Source: Melieria omissa
Lineage: Eukaryota > Arthropoda > Insecta > Diptera > Ulidiidae
Direction: 5' to 3'
DNA length: 64,000 bases
Assembly (NCBI GenBank): GCA_963971225.1
Contig: OZ020269.1
Span: 30,235,783-30,299,782 of the forward strand
Shown: positions 56,931 through 64,000 of the stretch, one piece after another
How the letters are laid out: the number at the start of each line of letters is the position of its first letter
Position numbering within the stretch: the stretch's first letter is position 1
Notes under the pieces: model-generated
What the model was told of the DNA's origin: nothing
Databases searched by the model: none
What the model saw: the letters and a program-made list of their open reading frames with translations, nothing else
Translations under genes and position numbers: made by a program

Positions 56931-58504
56931 CAGTCAGCTTACCTAACATAACCTACTACATATATAAACGTCATTTCATACATGTACAAAGTACATGTAA
57001 AACTATTTTTTTACATTCACACAAACTCCCATCACAAATAATAATCGACAACAGTTCCTATATACACATGTGGGTACCAAATTACAGCTTTTATGCATTT
57101 TCAAAATTGAAAATTTCACATCCAGCTTCTAAATTTCCAATTCAATCTTACTTCGCTTGGTGCAAACAGTTGGTGCAGCACACCAATTCACAAGCAATCG
57201 CATTGTTTACTGCAGCATGCACACAATAAACACTGTGCCGTGTGTAACTAATATCCTCGCTGCTACTTTTCTTGACGTCGGTGTTGACGATGGTGGTGTA
57301 CTCGGTGTATTCCGTCAGCCACCCAACGCTGTGGCTGTTATTAGAGCACTAAACACTAAATTGCATTGTGGCTGTGCTGTTTACTTTGTTATTTGCTCTT
57401 TTGTTTTCACCGACTGTGCAAAACAAAGACAACGAATTTCTGCGCGCATTGTTGCCTTTCATATTTGAAGTGGATATCACAATGCTGTGTGTTGTGTTGC
57501 GCTGCCGCAAAGCGAACATTTACGCTGTCTATTGTTTGGACTTTTACAAGAACACACACACATTTATATATGTGTGCCATTGTCGATACGAAAGCCCGCA
57601 ATATAGCAATCAATATACAAAAACAAAATCTTCATATCCAGTTTTCACATGCACAAAATATCTTGAATTTTAATCGCAAAAATTGAGAGAGCATCTATTA
57701 GCAAATTACCACAGCAAGTAAACACGTCATGGTTTCATAGAGTTTTCATACTTTATTTACAACAGTCGGAATAAAACTAAATATACACATACAAAATTCA
57801 TTCATAAGTATTATAGTTCTATCATTGCATACAGCATGCCACAATAACTGGCGACTTCTGTACGCTGTCGCCGTTCATGAATTGCAGCACAGAGTCGTTA
57901 TATTGAAGCGTTCATTGAAATTGCATAAACTTAGACAAGATTATAATACAGTAGAATATTTGTTATAGCACAGATGGAAAACGTAGACTGGAAGCAAGAA
58001 ATTCAAGTCAATTCAAAATGTACGTATTTCAGATAGACTGCATTGTCGTTCGATACAATGTATTTAATATCTTGAAGTACAATCAAATAGCATTCATCGT
58101 TTTCCCATTTCTATGAAACTTTTATCTTTTAACATTGAAAATTTGTGCTTATTTCATGAAATACTTCTTGTTTGTTTTGTTTTTTGTTATCTATTTAACA
58201 AAGATTAAAATAAACATGCATTTGCGCGTTCGATAATAAGAATTCACAAGTACATTGTCAAATTTGAATCAGATTTTTTGGTGGTATATATTAAACGTGT
58301 AAAGCTTTGTTTTTAAGTTATTAAATATAATCAGGAAAAACTGTAACGAAAAGTCATTAATTTCAATATGACCGTTTGCACTTTGGTTCTTGCATTTTTT
58401 TTACGTTAATATAAAAGTAGAAAACCGAAAACAATTCTCATCTACTTTGTATACACTTAAATTATTTCCCCAAGCATTTGTCGGTAAGCGCACAGCAGAG
58501 CCTT
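56931..58504 (-). other. Downstream flank / possible 3' UTR of the membrane gene
   Basis: No coding frame is supported. On the minus strand, downstream of the stop codon at 58505, a possible polyadenylation signal AATAAA lies at 57757-57752. That would give a 3' UTR of about 750 bases; this is a guess from the motif alone. Frames at 57.37-57.67 kb on the plus strand start without ATG. Confidence 0.35.
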
Positions 58505-58667
58505 CTAGTGTGACGTAAAGCTAGGATTGTATGGCGATTGCTTTTCGTAACTGGCGTTGTTGGGTTGGCCAGCTGAGCCGCCCGCTACGGCCATGTCGTA
58601 GCTTGGTGGATTCATGCTGCCAGCGGGCGCTGGCATTGGCGGATACGGCGCTGCATACTGTTGCATG
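58505..58667 (-). CDS. Membrane protein gene, shared exon 3 (last), PPSY tail
   Basis: The last shared exon opens after TTTATTGCAG and runs to TAG at 58505-58507. It is read in phase 2 from the exon before, giving 54 residues: MQQYAAPYPPMPAPAGSMN, PPSYDMAV, and a polar end SPYNPSFTSH. The PPSY sequence fits the PPxY consensus bound by WW domains such as those of Nedd4-type ubiquitin ligases; that role is inference. The residues are Pro, Met, Ala and Tyr rich with no Cys, suiting an exposed cytoplasmic tail. Codon use and exact phase agreement with the neighbouring exons make this the best-supported coding part of the window. Confidence 0.85.
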
Positions 58668-58740
58668 CTGCAATAAACACAAAAACACAGAGCAACATTT
58701 AATATGGCATTGAATTTAGTAGAAACAATTGAAAACTTAC

Positions 58741-58800
58741 CCCGGTGCTGGTGGCTGCGTGGCGGGCATTGGCATTGGCATCGGCATTTGGTTTGGCATA
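58741..58800 (-). CDS. Membrane protein gene, shared exon 2 (60 bp)
   Basis: Exactly 60 bases between TTATTTGTAG and GTAAGT, phase 2 at both ends. It could therefore be skipped without shifting the frame. It encodes MPNQMPMPMPMPATQPPAPG with a preceding split Gly. The MP repeats look like length-variable spacer. The introns on each side are about 60 and 73 bases, normal for short fly introns. Confidence 0.82.
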
Positions 58801-58860
58801 CTACAAATAAAGTAAATGATTAAATTGTTGTAACTCGGTGAACATTATTGAACCACTTAC

Positions 58861-58969
58861 CCAGTCTGGGGAGGATACGGTGCATACATGGCCGGCTGAT
58901 AGCCAGGCATTTGCGTAACCGGATAGCCACCAGGCGCAGTGTGCGTAGTTGACGTTACCACAACGGGCG
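58861..58969 (-). CDS. Membrane protein gene, shared exon 1
   Basis: This is the exon to which all three alternative 5' exons join. It starts after TACTTTTCAG and ends at a GTAAGT donor. It takes one base from the exon before (phase 1) and leaves in phase 2. It encodes PVVVTSTTHTAPGGYPVTQ then MPGYQPAMYAPYPPQTG: a Ser/Thr-rich piece followed by Gly/Pro/Tyr repeats. With the next two exons it makes a tail of 110 residues common to all predicted isoforms. Confidence 0.83.
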
Positions 58970-59120
58970 CTGAAAAGTAAACAAAGAGTTTATTTGTTAA
59001 TATTGGAGAGCAAATATTTGAATTGAATAATTGTATAAAATTAATGAGCAACAGGCATTGCATGCTGATATCAGAATCGCAGTCGACGATTTCAACCTTA
59101 CGACGGTGCCGCCAACTCAC

Positions 59121-59241
59121 CGTCAAAAGCGCGAACCGCATTGCGGGCATTTCGCTTCTTGCGTTGCCAAACCACAATGCAGGTGGTCGTCAACAGAGAG
59201 GTGAAAGCGCACACCAGGAATATAATTGGAACGGCCAACAT
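59121..59241 (-). CDS. Alternative first exon C: membrane segment plus basic cluster
   Basis: It starts at ATG 59241 and ends at a GTGAGT donor in phase 1 after 40 codons. The protein reads MLAVPIIFLVCAFTSLLTTT then CIVVWQRKKRNARNAVRAFD: one long hydrophobic segment (about residues 2-25), then RKKRNAR. By the positive-inside rule the tail would be cytoplasmic and the short N-terminus outside. No signal cleavage site is evident. An acceptor-like CTGAGATCAG lies 5 bases before the ATG, so a further 5' UTR exon is possible. Joined to the shared exons it gives about 150 residues. Confidence 0.72.
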
Positions 59242-59630
59242 TAAAACTGATCTCAGAACAAGTAAAAATGAACTGCGCTGACGTTCATTACCACAATTAC
59301 GATAATTTATGAAAAACAACTGTCACTAATGCCAGTCAAGGCACAACTGCGCGTTTATAAGGCAATATTTGCAATTATTTGTATGTGATTGAATTTATGA
59401 TGTGGCAAAAAGTGTTGATAATACTTAGTATTTATCGCATGATAACGCCGGACCAAACAATACACGATAACAAAAGAACAGAGATAAAGAACAAGTATGA
59501 CGCACTTTTGGTTGTAGATGCATAAAATGTTAATCACAATTGTTATTTATAAAAAAAATTAATTCACTACATAGTTGAATATGGGCTAAATATCAATTTG
59601 TATCACACTTGTTGGTAGCAGAATCCGTAC

Positions 59631-59751
59631 CATTGAAAACTCGCCCCTTATTGCGATTCCGACTACGTCCACGCAGTATGAATGCACAAAGGGAGATGAG
59701 AAAAAATATGCCCAGAGTAACGCACAATGCAACGACCACTTCCGAGTCCAT
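59631..59751 (-). CDS. Alternative first exon B: membrane segment plus basic cluster
   Basis: It starts at ATG 59751 in a strong context (CACCATGG) and ends, after 40 codons, before GTACGG in phase 1. It is the same length and phase as exon C. It encodes MDSEVVVALCVTLGIFFLIS then LCAFILRGRSRNRNKGRVFN: an acidic N-terminus, one membrane segment (about residues 5-26), then RGRSRNRNKGR. The ending VFN|G parallels AFD|G of exon C. Splicing to the shared exon gives about 150 residues with a different membrane part. The donor is weaker than in the other two exons. Confidence 0.72.
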
Positions 59752-59759
59752 GGTGAGGC

Positions 59760-61033
59760 GTCGATGAGAAAAAAGGTTTAATGGAAAATGCCACCAGCAG
59801 CAAACGGCTTTTCACAGAATCAAATCGCACCAGACTAACGTAGCGCGACGAGCCAAACTTGCGAAAGCAGTCACAACAAAAGTCAACATGGCCAAACCGA
59901 TAGGGAATTTGGCCGAGAGCGCAATGCGAAAGATAAGACGACGCTACCCATACAAGTGCAGTGCCAGAGTCAGAGCCAAAGCCAGAGCAGTGGGCTGCAA
60001 GCTGTGCAGCGCGGAACAATTCACAAACACATTGCAACATTTCCTATGCATTTCGAGCGAACTGAAATGAACAAAGACTTGAAAGTTGATTAAAAGTTAA
60101 CATTTCATGTTTCAACTCACATTACAACCAAAGAAATCAAGAGAGCAACATTTTGTGACCCAGAAGCTTGCGAACCACTGTGCAAGTATTAAGTGACAAA
60201 TATCATTAGTTCCAAGATGACAACCAAATAATAAAGCTGTGTACATTACGATCAAAGAACTGAGACCACGCTCAGCTTATGTTGTGATCTGTTACTATGT
60301 AGGAATTTATTTATGTATATTTTTAATAATTATTTCTTTAATTTTGAGTTATTCGATCATTAAATAACTAGTAACAAATAAAAACAAAAGCAAATCCTTC
60401 TTATTTATCAAGTCACAAGTGTTCTTACAATCGAAAAACTTGTGAAATAAACCACAAACTGAACAAACAAAAAACAACATTAAATATTTAGATAAGAATT
60501 TGTGGAACATACAGGAGAACAATTGTTTTGATCGCAGAGTTAGACAAAACGCAAAATTTCATAAGTTAAACAAAAAAACAAAAACTGCAAACATGCGTGC
60601 GTTCAGAACCTGTGAATGTTTTATTTCGTTAGAGTAAACAACGTTAGAGCGTTGCTCTATCAAGAAGGTCATGTGAAGTTTAATCACTTTCGGCACTGAT
60701 TAGTCATTAAAACTGTTTATTACGTAAAAAACTTGTACACAAACAGATATACACGAGTTATTAAATCTATCTGTTACTTGAAAAACCTAAAAACCTAATC
60801 AAATCAGGAAAAAGACAAAGAGTGGAAAGCTGGAACAAGACTGGGCCAGTAGTAGTAGATAACGTGGGTCGCGGGGATTTTTCTATAATTTGGAGGGAAA
60901 ATATTTAGCAAACATCACAGAGTTTGTCGGGGACCGAAATTTTCTTTGTTTTTATACTTTTGGAACTATCAGAAACTGTCTTAGGAAATCATTACAAACT
61001 TAAATGTTAAATGTTTTATACTTTTCAAAGAAG
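59760..61033. other. Intron or promoter region of the membrane gene
   Basis: No further exon with membrane segment plus phase-1 donor was found. If exon B is a true first exon, its promoter should lie just above 59790, where the DNA is GC-richer than the surroundings. Confidence 0.4.
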
Positions 61034-61405
61034 CTGGCCTCAATAGTCCAGCGTCTAGTGCGCTGGCTTTTCATGCCAGAGGTCCTAGGTTCGTTTCGTA
61101 TTATAGTTCGCACTAGTTAAACACTCGCTAGGGGGAATAGTGGTCACTCGCTATTGCTATCCGCATAAAGAAGATGAGATTTATAAAAAAAGTGGGAAGT
61201 GCGTACTTGGCAGCCATTGGCAAAACAGAAAAACTACCAATTACAAACCGGTGCTCGGATTTGGCGCTAAACTGTAGGTCCCCTCTCTCTTCCCCCAACC
61301 TTTTCAAATATATGTTGTAACTTTTTAAACTGGTGGAACTTGTGGTATCACAATGGGCCAAATAAACGACCTAAGTGTGTCTCATACAGAAGCAACCAAT
61401 CTACC
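61034..61405 (+). mobile_element. tRNA-derived SINE, decayed, in the long intron
   Basis: The same family as at 16262. The head has AATAGTCCAGCGTCTAGTGC and GCTGGCTTTTCATGCCAGAG, then AGGTTCGTTTCG (a mutated B box). The body carries CTATTGCTATCCGCATAAAG and GGCGCTAAACTGTAGGTCCC. The end has GTGGTATCACAATGGGCC and CCTAAGTGTGTCTCATACAG. No clear target duplication remains. It lies within the intron between exons A and B. Confidence 0.8.
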
Positions 61406-62980
61406 TTTAAAAACCGTCTAAGGAAATATCACTAAGTACGTTCGGGGAGCCACAAAATTCGAGACGCAAATTTTAATGAATAAAACTCAATGCTTTTCGA
61501 ATTTTCAAATGATAAGGAAGTCATTGTGATAAACTTATCAACTGAAGGCATTCTTCATCCAGACTGCAGACAATCTAAGGTCACCACACCTAAAATATTC
61601 AATAAAATAATTTACTTTTTTTATTATGTTCACAGCGATGCACTTTTTTAGTAACTCTTCAGCATGTTCAAAACTCAAACAATGCAGGCTATATTCCGAT
61701 GTGGTGAAAGCTATTGGCATTGATTCTTTATAGCTACATGATAGGGATATCTTTCACTTCGTGAAAAGGTCTGAAGTTTTGCCAACATGCACAATGGACA
61801 GAATCCCTGTCTGAGCGGTTGGTTTAGCAAATAAAAAAAATCAACTAGTGGAAAATACATTTTAATTTAAGAGGATATTTTTTGGATTGATTTCTTCACT
61901 CGAAGTTGAAATTGTAACCTTCACGAGTTTAATAAATTTAGCTACTTATAAATTGGATTTTTTTCAGCTTTCGATTTTCAAGTTAGGACAAAACTTGAAT
62001 CAAATTTTAAATTCACGAGGAATGCAAATTTCCCTGGAAAATTGCATCAAAATGATGGAAAACGACGTTGACATTTCAAAACTCGAGAAATTTGATACAA
62101 AAGTTGAATTTAATTGTTTTTATTCCAATCTTGTTTCTTTGGTTTTCTTGGTTTCTTTTAAGAAATGGGAAAGGAGACAGACGGGAAGCCAAAACAAGCG
62201 CCAAAGTACTTAATTTTCGAATCAACCGTAACTGTTATCAATTTCAGGACTCGACGAAATCCGGAGCTGAGTTGAGTCGAAACCACAAGTTGTTATTAAA
62301 AAAAAATCGATTGTAGAAGCCGGAGTCGTTATTGTTGTAGGCAAAAAATCCTCAAGTTATATCAGAAATTATTTTATTTCAAGTAAAGAGATCGATCCTC
62401 AGAACGCTAACCAATAACATTTTCATTTCATATTTCTTTTTGACAAAAGCAAAAAAAAAAAACAGCTAAAAAGTAAGTGCTTCTCGGTTTTGTTTTAGAC
62501 GCCAGGATCATTTTAGAGACAAACGTTACATGTATGAATGAGAACTGGGGTATTTTGATTTTTATACAAAACCAGCTTCTGCCTGAAATTATTACTACAA
62601 GGTCAAGTTTGCCAACATTTCTCAGTTAATCGAATCATTGAAGACAGACACAGATCTTTCTTTAACTCGACAAAGTAAATATTTATCCACCTTAGTCACT
62701 TTTGTTTTTGTTCTCAATTTATGATGTTTAACTTTGATTTAATTTTAAGTGTTTTGTTTATATTTTTTCAATCTAATTGTAAATTCTAGTCGGTAAGATT
62801 CTGTTCTGTTTGACTAAACTGTTAATAATAGTTTAGTTTATTAAACTACTACTAAACCAAACTAAACATTTTGTTAGGCCACGATTCTCGGTGCACTCCG
62901 CTCAATCCTTAGAATGCTGGCTGTAGCGAATCTAGAGACTCTTTGAGTGCAGAAAATACATGTGAATATGCACGACTCAC
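61406..62980. other. Intron sequence, nothing recognised
   Basis: AT-rich. Near 62.82-62.87 kb are repeats of TTTAGTTTATTAAACTACTA, partly palindromic. The plus frame at 61887-62213 has no domain. Confidence 0.4.
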
Positions 62981-63212
62981 GATTAGCTTCGTTCTCAGAG
63001 GAGCACACTTTGCACTGCTTTCGTTTGCGCCACATAATAAAACCACACAGTGCGCCCACCACAACATAGACGAACATTTTTATCACAAAATGAAATACTA
63101 CACGAAATGCAGCGCGTTCTTCCATCGACGGATTTTGCCACCAGTCGTCCTGTTCGGTCGCTGGACTTGACAGCGGATCAAGCTGGGCGCGCTCTGTCGA
63201 TAACTCCTGCAT
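62981..63212 (-). CDS. Alternative first exon A: longer N-terminus, membrane segment
   Basis: It starts at ATG 63212 and ends after 77 codons at a GTGAGT donor, again in phase 1. Residues 1-40 are polar and acidic (MQELSTERAQLDPL ... EQDDWWQNPSMEER). Then follow a membrane segment (VIKMFVYVVVGALCGFIMW) and WRKRKQCKVCSSENEAN with a CxxC. An alternative acceptor (ACATGCAG) overlaps the ATG; if used with a donor near 63266 (CAGTCT|GTAAGT), the start would be elsewhere. Joined to the shared exons over a 4-kb intron it would give about 187 residues. The link to the gene rests on equal phase, architecture and strand. Confidence 0.6.
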
Positions 63213-64000
63213 GTTTTTGTTTTCAGAAATCAAATAATGAGTACGTTGAACGAAAAGGCTGACTTACAGACTGAGAGTACAGACTTCAATTCTATTGACC
63301 GAAGGCTCAAAAATAACAGAAACTTGTAATAACGAAATGGACTGGAAATTTGTGGTCATCAATGAAAATGCCTGAATTTTGGACAAATTACACTCCATCT
63401 GAATCGTATTAATGCAATAAACCTAATGTATTAAATTGTTTGGAACAATAACGTGTACGTTTTCTAAATAATTGTATTCAGAAGTTGATGTATTGTTGAT
63501 GAAAAGATTATGCTCAGCATTACAGGCGCCAAGTTCAACTTTCACTAACCTCCATAAACTTATAGCACGTGTTATATTCTATAAGATTGCAAGTAATGCA
63601 TGAGTCACCTAATGGCCCAGATATGTCACTTCAAAAGATAAGAATGGCTAAGCTTAAAAAAATTTATTTTATTGTTTAAAAATAGATTTGCATGCTATGA
63701 GTAAGCAATGTGCACGCTGTGTTATAAAGAAAAAAAAAACGATTTTTGCAATTTAGAGCTGTTAGAGGTCAAAACAAACTATAAATTCTTGATAATAGAG
63801 GCAATTGGAGGCATCACTAAGATGTTTGAAAACCAAGTCAGAACAAACTTATGTCTGCGATCTTATCTCATGGGTAGGGAAGGGTGAGTGCAGCGCAGAG
63901 GACAAAGTGACCCATTGTGAATCCCTTCTTAAATAGTTCTGGAGCTAACCAATAAGTCTAATCCGGGGCAAACCAGTTCGTCCTCTTGATAAAGGAGAGA
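63213..64000. other. Upstream flank of exon A, nothing recognised
   Basis: A possible 5' UTR donor (CTCAGTCT|GTAAGT on the minus strand) lies near 63267. The last 250 bases are more GC-rich and may be the start of another repeat cut by the window edge. Confidence 0.35.

Noticed and set aside
57368..57673. 101-codon plus frame that begins like a signal peptide
   Set aside because: It has no ATG at its start, overlaps another open frame and ends in repeat-like text.
59355..59537. A fourth membrane-segment first exon for the host gene
   Set aside because: The minus frame has a hydrophobic run followed by RRYHAI, but it lacks an ATG in frame nearby and has no phase-1 donor.
1..64000. CRISPR arrays, bacterial operons or phage-type defence systems
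   Set aside because: No regularly spaced repeats with unique spacers, no ribosome binding sites and no compact gene runs; all real coding signals are eukaryotic transposons or spliced exons.

Overview
The window looks like AT-rich dipteran nuclear DNA, most likely from a higher fly. Signs of this are long non-coding stretches with CA/CAA/CAG simple repeats, spliced genes with short introns and GTAAGT/GTGAGT donors, and abundant mariner-type transposons, tRNA-derived SINEs and R1/LOA-like LINE relics. A tephritid fruit fly is my best guess from this repeat mix, but it is inference. I see no bacterial operons, CRISPR arrays, rRNA genes or convincing functional tRNA genes.

Layout. 0-7 kb: LINE pieces in opposite orientations, a TTAA-type MITE, then a ~186-bp tandem repeat block split by a complete but decayed mellifera-type mariner (5763-7039). 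10-16.7 kb: a transposon graveyard with LINE RNase H remains, two SINEs, and a nested stack. In that stack an old mariner was entered by a 2.8-kb TIR element of unknown superfamily, which was entered by a TTAA element and a pogo-like element; the pogo-like element was itself entered by another TTAA MITE. 16.7-21.9 kb: non-coding. 21.9-25 kb: a degenerate repeat field holding an I-like LINE tail and an irritans-type mariner with a SINE inside. 25.1-26.2 kb: a TTAA MITE and hairpin MITEs. 29-31.4 kb: two weak coding candidates. 31481-34600: a Transib element with 38-bp TIRs, a CGTCG target duplication and a LINE inserted in its tail. 35-37.6 kb: two more mariners. 39.5 and 54.5 kb: long (TAAAA)n arrays. 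43.6, 46.8 and 49.5 kb: further mariner types. 51-53 kb: a TTAA MITE and a tandem duplication.

The one well-supported host gene lies at 58505-63212 on the minus strand. Three alternative first exons each carry a start codon, one membrane segment and a basic cluster, and all end in the same splice phase. They join three shared exons for a Pro/Met/Tyr-rich tail with a PPSY motif. The predicted products are about 150, 150 and 187 aa with different membrane parts and one common tail. I do not recognise the gene and give no symbol.

Every transposase I could read is broken, so no element here looks autonomous. Two irritans-type mariner copies share the same two one-base deletions, which points to amplification of an already defective lineage.
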